Program-made: the position numbers and the translations under genes
Part shown: positions 18,280 to 29,548 of the stretch, one piece after another
How positions within the stretch are numbered: position 1 is the first letter of the stretch
Layout: each line of letters opens with the position of its first letter
Origin: Strigomonas culicis
Lineage: Eukaryota; Euglenozoa; Kinetoplastea; Trypanosomatida; Trypanosomatidae
Reading direction: 5' to 3'
Length of the DNA stretch: 30,624 nt
Assembly (NCBI GenBank): GCA_000482145.1
Contig: AUXH01000181.1
Span: forward strand, 1 to 30,624
The notes under the pieces: model-generated
Told to the model about the DNA's origin: nothing
The model's input: only the letters and a program-made list of their open reading frames with translations
Databases searched by the model: none

Positions 18280-21200
18280 ATGTTGAGACGGATTTTTCTA
18301 TTTTCCAAAGCATCTGCCGTGGCAGCGACTCTCCCGTTCGCTCTTTCATTTCACGGCCACACATCACAACATCCTTCGCCGTGCGTCGATCATGCACACC
18401 AGTCGCCGCAGCGCACCTCGCGTCGAGCGTACGCCACCGCGACGCGCCCATGCCTCATCGACCGAAGGCACGCCGCGCGCGGCGCGGCAGCGCGCCACAA
18501 CAAGACAAAAAAGAAGACGACCGTGGCGGCAGAGAAGAAGAAGCCACAGAAGAAAAAGAGTGCCCCCCGACAGGTGGAGGCGGACACCGACATGGAGTTC
18601 ACTCTGGATAGCACGCTGCAGCTGGACGAGGATGCACCGCCGCCGCCACCGACGGTGGACGCGCAGGACGAGGTGGAAGACGAGAACGGTAAAGTGGGAG
18701 AAGAAAACGAAAAACGAAACGCTGTATCGGAACGGTCGACCAGACAGCTTCTTCGCCACTTACTGGAGCGGACGCACGTCGTGTTGACGCAACGGGAAGA
18801 TGACAAAGTCCATCAGCATCCTCTTTTTCGGATCGAACAGCAAGCAGGGGCGAATACGCACCAGAGCCATAATCCTAAAAACAAAAACAGCATACCGGCA
18901 TTACCACTGGTCGCCTCGCCACCGACGACAGCAGCGGGGCGGAAAAGTCGAATGCATCATACGCACAAAGTGGATCCACCGGTCGATGCTGAGGTCCGTG
19001 TTCAGCTCTTTCTGTCCGCCTTCCACGTGACGATACATCGGCTGAACAGTGTGCATCCCTTTAGCGTGTCGCCATTCGTGTTGTCGCTGATGACCAGCGC
19101 CAGCCTCCACAACACAGATGATGTGGTTCTTTCGCTTTCGGACTCCTACAGCTCCATCGCGAAGCTGCACTTGTTTTGCGAGCCCCACACGGACACCGTC
19201 AGTGCGCACACGCGAAAGGTGGAGCCGCTCCTCTCACTAGCTGCCTCCTTTCTAGAGCTGCAGCGGCATCCGGGGGATGCGGGTACGGGTCCAAACCTGA
19301 TGGAGCGCGTCGTACGGCAGCTCAACAGAGATAGTAGTAAGGATGATGCGAATCGTGCGGATAGTGAGCAGTTCTATTCTTCACGCAAAACCGCCATGCA
19401 GTCGCTGAAACGGTATCGTATGGAGGCAGTGGAACGGATACGTGCGCCGGAGGAGAAGCGGCGTCCGTCGCCGCACACGGACGAAGGTGTTCTCGTGAAA
19501 AGGCGGTACGTCACTTTACGAAATGCGTTGGAGAAAAAGACACTCACTCTGTTCTTGATTCATGAGCTCATGGTGTCTGAAGCCACTAGTAAGGATAAGA
19601 AGCAGCTCGCGGTCTCTCTTCTCAACGACACCCTCTTTCATGCCTCGTACGCCTTCGACCAGGTCGTCGCGTCTAAACATGTAAAGCCGCGAAAGCAGCA
19701 GATCGAGGGGACAGGCATCCTCCGCCTCATCGAAGTAGCCTTCGATGAGATCATGGCCGCACACAACAAGCAACATCAGTTCAGCCACGCGCAGAAACCA
19801 AACGAAGCGGCCACCGAGGTGGGGGCGGAGGAGGCAGCGCCCCGCGAGCCGCCCAATTATAAATACGTGGAGCTGCAGTTGAACTGCGAGGCACTCTTCG
19901 CGCTTCTCTACAGCACCATCCAGATGCTGCCGTTTTTGAACGATGACGTGCGCACGCGGGCCACCCTCGCGGAGGTGGTGCGAATGCTGCAGAGCCGCTA
20001 TCTCCAGCTGGAAGCGAACAGCGCGCTCAGCAACGCGTCTCCCTTGTTTCTCTTCTTTGCGCAGTTGGTGCCGATGTGTGTGGATCTTTTTTTGGACTTG
20101 GCAGATTATCAAATGGCGCTGCTGTCGACGGATACGCATAAGAATGCGAAGAGCAGGCATCATCGACAAGAGGAGTATGTCAAACTGCAAGATGATGTGG
20201 CGTATCTGCTTTTTGTGCTGTTGAAGCACGAGCGCCATCGACCGCCGCCGAGCGATGACGATGGCGCGGCGACCGTCAACCGTCTCCATCACCACACAAG
20301 AAGCAAGCTCCGCAAGGCCCCACACAACGCCAATCATCCAAATCACCCGGCGCATGGTGGTGTCGATGCGCAGAATGCAATACTGATTGATGCGAACACG
20401 AACACAGCTATGAACACTCATAATAAATCGAATCGCTTTGTTCGTCGCACCGGGGCTGGGCCCGTCTCCGCCACGAGCTCCCTTCTGCCGGGGACGAACC
20501 ATCCGGTGCGGTGTTCTTCCTCCAACAGTGTGCTCTTCTCGATCTTTGCGGAGCCGAACCGAGAGACGGAGAGTGTTGTCTGTCGACTGTACAATCTCAC
20601 CAACTGGAGCCGCAAGGCGGAGTATGAGTGGACCTGGTACTACTACGTCGTCGCTCTCAACCGCCTGCGCCGGTACCTTTTCAGCTCACACGCGCCGCCG
20701 CAGCAGCAGCAGCAACCGCAGCAGCCGCACGATGCGGTCCCCCTCCTGGCGCAGCTGCCTGCGGTGATCGTTGAGCGGGGTGCCATCGAAGCGACGCGGG
20801 ACGTGACGCAGCACCCCGCGCACCAGCGGCTGCTGCGCTATTACTACGGCCCGCACTTTTTGTTTTTTGATCCGCACACGCGGCAGGCGGAGGGGGGAGG
20901 GGGGGAGGCGTTTCACTTTTTGTTGTTTTTGTTCGAAGCGCACCGCCGCATGGTCCATCAGTTCACGCGGAATGTGCTGAAGCTGCTGGATCTCTCGCAG
21001 CACGCGGCGCTGTATCCGCGCGGCATGGGCCACGACGCCGTCTTATCCGCGACCCATGTGGACAAGGCAAACAGCTGGCGGTTCCAGCACACCAAGCTAA
21101 CGCTGACGGAGTTTCTTGTGAATGGGGACTTGGAGTTGTGCTTACAGAATGATTTTGGACGACGAACGGCGGAGACGGAGACGCTCGTTGTGCAATCGTA

Positions 21201-24200
21201 CGTGTGTCAGTCCCACGAGACGCAAACAGGGAATCTCTTCATGCGTGAGAGGGCGTTGAATGGGTTCATGGCCCAGAGGGGGTTTCCCTTTCTACACACA
21301 CTTCAGCATTTTATGAAGTATAAGGATTTTATCGAGGAGGCTGTGGTGAAGGGGGAGGGGGCTCCTTTACGTGTGCTCTATGCGAACATGGACACGGTGT
21401 TTTCGGTTTTACAACAAGAAGGGGACCATCCGCTCGACCGCATCGGCCTTCCGACAAAGCAGCAGCTGCTCTGCTACATCATTTCGAACTTGTCGTTTAT
21501 GGCGCGGATCTGTAAAACACTGGAGAAGAAAAAGGTGCAGCCGAGCGAGGAGGGGGCGAAGCGGAATACGGTGAAGGAGATGGCGGAGGATCTAACGACA
21601 CGAGGGAACGAGTACTTTTCCAATCTGCTGGAGCTGCTGACAGTGGTGGCCCCTAAGAAAGAAGGCGATCCGCAGACGTCGTTCCACGTCCATCGCTTGG
21701 AAAACGTGCTGCTGGTGAGCTTCTCGTCCTTCTTAGATTTGCTGTATGAGATCCACATCAATCTGGACTCGCCGCAGGCACAGTTCCTCCGCTTCGGGGA
21801 TGAAACCATGCTGCCTTTTCTGCTGCCTTTCCTGCACACCGCGCTGGCCCAGACCCGGCCCGGCGGCGCGCAGGCGGCGTCCCCGCACACCCCCGCAACG
21901 CACGCCGCCGTCGCGGAGCAGCTCCTATTTGTGCTCGCCCCGCTCTCCCGCCTGGCGACGACGCCGGAGCTGCGGCGGGAGAGCATCCTGCGCACGGACT
22001 TCAACGCGCTGCTGAAGGAGCTCACCCTCTACTGTGTACAGACGGTCATGGACGCGCCCGCCCACGGCGGCGGCGGCGGAGACGCGGCAGCAGGCGCCGC
22101 GGCTCGCGACGGCAGCGCAGCGGCCCGGCGGAGCCACCACGCCGCGGCCGGCACGTACGTGTCGACGCCGCGCGTGCGGTTCCCGCTGCTGCCGAAGCAC
22201 CTTGTGCAACATCTAGATGTGCACCGCGCGGTGGCGGCCCTTTCAGCGCGCCAGACGCTCTGGTCCGCCTTTTTCGCGCCCGACCGCTCGACGCGCGCGA
22301 ACTACATCTTTTTTCTCGACCGCTGCAACAATCTGCTGCGGCATAAGCGGATGGCATCGCTGTTCCCCTTCACCAAACAGCCCATCTCGCTCCACGGCAC
22401 GGTGGAGGACGGCGGTGCGATGGATCGCCTGGATGGGCTGCGCCTGTACGCACAGCAGCCTGCGGAGCTGGACCTCGAGCGCGAGGCCGACGACACCGAC
22501 GCGCCGGACGCGCGGCGGCCGGCCGATTCCGATGCGCTCCTCGAGCGTATCCGCTACGAGTTCCTGCGGATCCGTCCCTACCAGACGTTCTACGACCTCT
22601 TTGCCCGTCGTCTGGCACCGCCGCCGCACGCCGCGCGGCTGCTCTTTCAGCTGCAGGAGGGGACGCGGACCGTGGCCGCCACCGTCGCGTTTAGGACGCA
22701 GCTGTTGGGCTACGCGATCCGCTTTCTGGAGCACCACCTGCGTCAGGAGTTCCAACTGCAGAAGCTGGAGCCGCAGCAGACCACGCCGAGCGCCGCGACG
22801 TACACGGTGCAGAAGTCCGTCTCCGTGCTACTGCTCTTCTCCACCATGATCCACAGCCATCCGCAGCAGCAGCAGGGGGCGGTGGTGCCCTCGGCGGCCG
22901 CGACGACGAGTTACAAAACGCTGTACTGGACCGTCAGCATTGCGGATCTGCTGTGCGCCGTGGTGCATCACAAGTACGGACCCAGCAGCCGCGCGAACAG
23001 CGCTCTCAATGAGCTGTACGAGTCCATCCAGACCGCTGTTCTGGCGCAGCTGCGCGGCATCCCGTCACCACCGCCGCTCTTCCCTCACCAGGCCGGAGAG
23101 CGCGTGAGCCTGCATCTGTCGCTGAAGAGCTCGCTGCCGTTCAACATCATCAAGACGCTCACCAACTTGGATGACATGATCGCTTTGGATATCCAGCAGC
23201 AGACGCAGGCAGGGAGGTTCCCGGTGAATCCCAGCCACACCCTGTTGCACTTCCCTCGCCACTCGCACTTCACGTTTATCTTGACGCACAATCTGCAGGA
23301 TCCCAACAACGCGGTGGTGTTTTACAAGAGCATTTTGGTGTCCATCAAGCAAACGTTTTTGTACCTGGAGCGGGACAGCGCTAAATTCCGGTTCGCGCCG
23401 ACAGATGATCTCACGCTGGAAGACGAGGGTTTGGACGGGGAAGGACAGCAAGAAAACAATAATAATAATAAAACGGCGCTGTATTATGATACGATTCGCC
23501 AACAGGAACAAACGCACTGGACGGAAAACCAGATTCATCCGTACAACGATAGTTTACGTATTTTCATTGACAGTCTCGTGATATTGATAAACTACTCTTT
23601 TGATTTTTTAAAATACCACTTTTTGATACACCCACTATATTCGAATAATAAGAGTAATGATCATAATAATGATTCGTTTGAGCGGAAGAGTTTTAGTTTT
23701 CATTTTGTCGCACTTCAGAAACTGATCGGCTGTCAACTAGACACGTTAAATGCATGCCTGGAGGTGTTTTTGTTCTACCTGCAGGTGGAGACAGAAGGAG
23801 GCCAGCGAACGAATAATAATAATTTGACGCTGTACTATAACGAGTACTGCGAGTGGCTGTGGGCCGCGTTAGGCGTTGGGACGATGGGTTCAGTCATCCG
23901 AGGTCTCGCAACCAGCGCGCCGCACCAACATGTGGACCGTTGTGAGCTCATCGGCAAACCGCTGCGGACACTTTCGACGCACGCCGCAGCGCTGGTAGCG
24001 GTGTTAGTGCAGGCACGTGAGGGTGAGAACAAGAGTCCGACGACGCCGTCGATGCAGCGCGTTGGTGCGCGCGACGCGGCGCACTCACTGGCGATGCTGG
24101 ACGTGTTGCGACGCGGTATCTTTCTGTTTCTGTCCGATGTGCAGCTAAATCGAAGCGCGGCGCTGCGACTTGGCATCGCGCGGAGAGAAACGAATCTTAG

Positions 24201-24215
24201 CTTGAACTATAACAA

Positions 24216-24249
<34 letters not shown>

Positions 24250-27200
24250 CAGCAGCAGCAGGAGAACACGGTGTTGTACACGGACTGCACGTCTGCGCTG
24301 AACAGTTTCTACAACTTTGTGCTGTTATCGCTCTCGCATAATGACAATAATAATAATAATAAGGATAGGCATTTGCATGTAGCGAATTTGCATTCGATTT
24401 GGTCGTTTATTCGAGATGAAGTAGCCGCGTCGCCGAGTAATAATAATAATAAAAGGAAGAAGATACAGCATAGCAAGAAAAGGTTTTTGATTAGCTCCAA
24501 CGTCTTTTTTCAAGAAGCGCTGCAAAAATTCAACAACCTCCCTGTTTACACGATCCATCCAGGCCCAGATGCAAGCGCGTCCACGCATCGTTTTGATTTT
24601 AGCATTGCACGCCCGAAGCATCCAAATCAGGAGAGTGCGGTGGAGGAGAACGAGGCACAGCTGCTGGCGGAGAATGCAAAGCTGTACGAGACCATCACAA
24701 ACGCGTGTCGATTCAACCGAAATCATAACATCACACTCGTCCGCGCTCGCACCAACAAAAACCATCACCCAACAAGAGATGAAGCGGATTGGGAGGGGGA
24801 AGAAGAGGAGAGAGAGGTGGACTACACGGATGTAGACAAGTCAAAAAAGGGTGACCACGGGCCCCCATCGAGCGCCCCACCGCGCGAGCACGATCTTATA
24901 TTTTTCCAAATGAAGGAGGAGGACATGGATGCCGTCACCGACGCCAATCTGGATGACCGTGCGGACGTACACCTGCTGCTTACCCAAGCCTTGTTCATCA
25001 CCTCGCGGGAGAAGGATCTGAAAACCAATTTGTTTTTCTTCGCTGACATCGACGACGATGGGGATGCGAGTCCTTCACCTCGGAATACGGCGGTATCGCT
25101 CTCTCTCAACGAACGACTCCTCCTTCACTTCATCCAGAACATAACCGTTTTGTTTTCTCACGTCCCGCTGCTGCGCATCTGTAATGAAATCGAAAAATGT
25201 GACATCCTCTTCCTGGCGATGGGCACCGTGATGCGTTTACTCGCACAATCGAATGAAAACAATACGAATAATAATAATAATAATAATAATAACAAAAATA
25301 ATAAAAGAAGAGCATTTTTAGCGTCTGCGCTGGTTCCGTTCTGGTCCTGCTTCTCCGCGAAGCTGCAAAAGGAGCTAATCGATCCGATGGCGCGGCCGTT
25401 CATGAGGGAGCAAAAGGAGGTGTTGAAGGCCACCAAGGCGTACCGCTTGGGACGGTATCATCGGAAGCACACGCTCCAAAATCATAATAATAGTAATAAT
25501 AATAATAACAATACTCAGCGTGTGCTCGATATTTTTCAGTTGCCCACGTCCACTCTGAAAAATGGAAACAATGACCATAATAGTGTTAGGTACAGTGTCA
25601 CCGAGGCTGGAGAGCGTGCGATGCAAACGAATATGGCAGAGCAGCGCGTGGAGTTTCCGTTTGAAGATGATTATGCGAGTGCGGATGAACGAGCTGCGAT
25701 ACATTGCAAACGGCAGGCGCCAACGCTGTCCTTTGACATTCTTTTAATTCTTCTGCGTATGCTTGTGTCTTACAAGCCTGCCGTGCGAAACAGCTATGCG
25801 GGTGCTGCGGTGCCTAGGGATGAGTGGCACGCGCTGGACCATCAGCTCTTCCGGTTTGGCAACCTTTTGCATCTGTACTGCTACCGGTGTCATGTGGTAC
25901 TGCGGCCCCGTCGGCGTTGCGATGCGCTGTCTGTCATGCACATCGTCCGCATTACGTATGAAGGCTCAGCAGAGCAGGGGGAGGTGCAGCAGACACGCTT
26001 TCAAAAACTGTGTCAGCGCTTCCACATCGCGAACCTTCACGGGCGGCGCGCACAGGGACAGCACATGGAGCTGTCGCGTCTGTGGGGAAACGAAGAGCAT
26101 GCTAAAAGTAACACTGATGTTTTTATGAAACGAATGGCAACGCAGTTTGAGCCCTTTATGAAGTCGAAAGAGGAGGTGCATCCTGGCACTGGCTTGTCCG
26201 ATACGGTGGTGCTCTATTTTCAAAAGCTGTGTCTGTACTTGCACTTTTTAGTCTTGTTGAGTGAGCTGAATGTGCACTACACGGTGATGCACGAGCAACG
26301 TCGCAGCATGCAGCAGAAGCAACAACAGACGGGGAATCCGCAAGCGGTGGCCGTGGACGAGCTGCAGGACATCACAGACGTCTACTGTCTCTCTGCGCTG
26401 ACAGTCGCTCGGCACCGGCGGCAGTATGAGCAGCCCACCGCCTCCACTGCTGCTGCGACTGGGGTTGGGGCGGGTGGAGTGAACCCTAATCATGTTCTCT
26501 TTGAGCTCGCCCTGAAACGCCACACGGATCCAGAACAGGTGGCGTTGTACAGCCTCGATACGATTCACCTTCATGTGATGAATGTATTTTATCTTCTGTT
26601 CCGCCATCACGATGCTCTGTCGCGGACCTTTGTGGACTTGAACATTCAAGGACAGCTGCAACAGCAGAAGAAGAGGAGTAGCAGCACTGGGGCTGTGGAA
26701 GGTCAGGTGACAGACGCGCGCTATCGATTTTTGGAAGATGTTGGACAGATGGTCATCCTCACGTGCCAAAAAGTGTTGCAGAGTTACTTGACCAGACAGA
26801 CTTTTTTCCCGACATGGCCGCTGTTCGATCTGTCCAATCCTGCGGACGCTAATCCTAATACCCAAAATCAGTTGTATAGCGTGAAGCGTGTCAAGAACAC
26901 GCTGCTGCTGATGCTTTTTGCCCACGTGTACTCACACCACGGACTTTCCTTTGATTTCTTGGAAGCGAAGCAGTCGGTGAATGAGCGTTATTTGCTGGAA
27001 TACACGCTTTTGGAAAAGGAAAGGCGCCCGTTGCTATTCATGCAGAGCCCCTTTTTATTCCTGTGCTTGACACCGGACCTGATTGTCTCTGTGCTGGTGC
27101 CCTTCTGCTACGAGATGCTGCAGAACTCGCATCTTGCGCAGCCGCTTGCCCACCAGCGGCAGGCGTCTTCTGCGCTGCGCTTTTCTTTTCAGGAGCGTCA

Positions 27201-28836
27201 GAAGGCGGCGAACGTGGTGCTCTCGGCGCTGTCGTCGCTGCTGCTGCCGCATATCCTGCAGCGCGCGGATGCGGTGAGGTCGATGGGGGGCCGCAGCAGC
27301 CGCCACCGGGTGCTGCTGGTGCGGGCGACGACGGAGGTGGCGTTTCTTCTCATCGACTCGTCCGCCGCTGCGGACGGCAAGCGGCGGGGGGCGGAGCGGC
27401 TGCGGCGCCAGACGCCGCCCTCCCACCTCCCTGTGACCAACACCACCCTCAACATGCTGTGTGAGTCGCTGTGCCACGCGCTCACGCACCAGACGGCGTA
27501 CCGGCAGCTGCTGTATCCGCCGCTGCGCACCGCCAGCCCCGCCGGCCACGCGCCGGTGCCCACCGCCGCCGCGTCCGCGGCGGCCGCGGCGACGCTGTCG
27601 AACGAGGCGCTCGCGCTGTTTGTTGCGGCAGTCACGAAGCGGCAGATCCAGATGACGCGGCGCACGTGGACGGGGGTGCTGCGCGCCGTGTTCGCGGCGC
27701 GCCCGCACCTCTTCGGCGAGCCGCCGCTGTCCAACCGCCGCGGCACGTTAGCGATCGCCGGAGCGGCGGCGTCGTCGCTGCTGCTGCCAGCCGCGGCGGC
27801 GCGGCCGGAGGCGGCGACCGCGGTGGAGCCGCCGGCGGCGACGGACGACATCGACATCTTCGACCCGGCGGAGGAGGGCGCGCGACTGCAGGGCGAGATC
27901 GACCTTCTGCAGAGCCACGCACAGACGCTCGCGCACCTGCGCCTGACGGAGCGGCAGCTGCTGATGCTGGTGCTGTTTGTGCAGCAACAGCAGCAGCTGA
28001 CCGCGTTCGAGCGGAAGAAGGCGCAGCAGATCATCGAGAGTGCGCAGGACGCGCGGAGAGACCGAATGACACTGTACCTGTCAAATCTTCTCGAGGCGAC
28101 CCCGCCGCCCGCTGAGGCGGACGCCGACCCCGCGTCGGGTGTCAGCCTGAGCGCCAAAAAGAGAAGAGACGCCGATGGCGCCGCGCCGCTCGACGCGGCG
28201 CTGCACTTCAACGAGGGTGAGGAGGACCACTATTATCTGCTGCTCTTCCATCTGCGCTACGCGCTGAACAAGATGGTGCATGCCGGGCTGCGGCAACTCG
28301 CGGCCGGGTACGCCGCCTCCTATGTCAACTACACCGCGCCTCAGAAGAACACGAACAACGGGAGCTCCCCCGCCGTGCTAGCTGACATGCTCGAAGCGGT
28401 CGCGCTCCTGGAAACGCAGCAGCAGGGTGGCCACGCGCACAAGACGAATGCGATGACGAAGGGCACCTACCGCATCGTCGCGCGCGCGGCGACGACGATG
28501 GCCAATGCGATGGGATACGATAACAACGCGGAGCCGCTGCACCTGCCGCCGCGGATCCCGACGCCAACGGCGGGCGCTGATTCGCTCTTTGCGCCGCCGC
28601 TGGACGAGCAGAACGCAGGTCATCCGAGTAAGGAGGTGGCCGCTGCGCTGCTGCGCGTGGAGCAGCAGGCAGCCCGCGACGCCGCCGCGCACAGCGCGCT
28701 GCACCGAATCGGCGGTCCCGCGGCCCGCAGCCACCAGCAGGACGCACGCACGCTGGTGTTGACAAAAAATGAAAGGCGAGAGGTGAGGGACATTTTGAGA
28801 CGTATTAAGAGGGCTTCGCTGGTAAAGAAAACGTAA
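18280..28836 (+). CDS. Giant protein of unknown function with probable mitochondrial presequence
   Basis: I do not recognise this 3518-residue protein. The frame is open upstream to an ATG at 18139, but a pyrimidine tract and AG (18187-18228) lie between the two starts. The ATG at 18280 is the first in the likely mature mRNA. From there the protein starts MLRRIFLFSKASAVAATLPF and continues with Arg, Ser and Ala and almost no acidic residues for about 60 positions, a typical mitochondrial targeting sequence. A Lys-rich and then an acidic region (about 75-150) follow. The rest is mostly helical-looking sequence rich in Leu, His and Gln, broken by low-complexity loops: poly-Gln, Gly/Ala-rich segments, and seven Asn-rich runs coded by AAT repeats between 23455 and 25512. 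No enzyme motif, PPR-like periodicity, RAP domain or transmembrane cluster is obvious. It could be a fast-evolving organelle assembly, RNA-processing or scaffold protein, but that is a guess. The last segment ends with a basic tail. Confidence 0.8.
23455..25512 (+). repeat. Cluster of in-frame AAT (poly-Asn) runs
   Basis: Seven separate Asn-rich runs lie within 2 kb of the giant gene: 23455-23469, 23812-23823, 24217-24249 (eleven AAT codons, then four CAG), 24346-24360, 24439-24450, 25267-25293 and 25480-25512. All keep the frame. The surrounding codons are also more AT-rich than in the ends of the gene. Confidence 0.85.
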
Positions 28837-29548
28837 AAAAAGGGGAAAAAAAAGGTATGAAGAGGTTGAAAAAGAAAACAGTATACGTGTTCACCGCTGT
28901 TGGTTTTGTTGTTGTTTCCACTATTCACATAACACTAATAATAAGCTGTGCTTGTTCTTCTGTTGTAAGTTGAGGAAGAACGAAAATAAAAATAAAAAAC
29001 AATATTGTACGTTTCTGTTTGACTTTTCATGTTTTGAACACTCATGTATGTATACATATTCTCTCTCTCACTTTCTCTCTCTCTCTGGTTTTGTCTTTAG
29101 GAATAAGATATATATATATTGTAAAATACTCTTGTTCTCTTCTCATTCATTCTTTTCTTGTTTTTTTTTGTTTTTTCAAACTATACGAAGAAAAGAAAAA
29201 AGGGAACAACAGAAAAAAAAAAGGAAAAGGGAAGAGAAGCGGCAAATCACCGTTCGGTATTAAATTAAAACCTAAAAAAAAAGACTACGAGAATACTTTC
29301 TATACATAGTCGACTAACTCTTCCCTTTGCCTGTATATACTTTTTTATTATTTGAGATTTGGTTTTTTTTGTTTTTGTTTTTTGGTTTTCATTGTTTTTT
29401 TTTGTTGTTGTTGTTGTTTTGTGAAGAGCAGCATTGCTCTCTTACTTTCTACAGCTCTACCGCTCGAGGAAATTGTACGTGTATCACACGCTCCTCCCAG
29501 GAAGCCCGATATCATTTAAAAAAGTGTAGAAAAAAAAACATAATCATA
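28837..29548 (+). other. Spacer between the giant gene and the repeat-protein gene
   Basis: This 712-nt AT-rich spacer has a short (CT)n stretch near 29060-29085, a poly-T zone at 29341-29420 with a GTT repeat, and purine runs at 29186-29240. It should hold one 3' UTR and one leader. No gene is seen. Confidence 0.65.
29341..29454 (+). promoter_or_regulatory. Trans-splice acceptor region for the repeat-protein gene
   Basis: A long T-rich tract is followed by an AG at 29425-29426, and a further short tract, ctctcttactttctacag, gives an AG at 29453-29454. The leader from there to 29549 has no ATG. Confidence 0.55.

Noticed and set aside
23455..25512. The AAT runs as possible introns or assembly errors
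   Set aside because: All runs are multiples of three and keep the frame, no splice-like borders occur, and the same type of run occurs in the OTU gene.
28952..29309. Overlapping small open frames after the giant gene
   Set aside because: They are low-complexity Phe/Ser and Lys/Arg strings from T-rich and A-rich spacer, in two overlapping frames, and no splice acceptor with a clean leader fits them.
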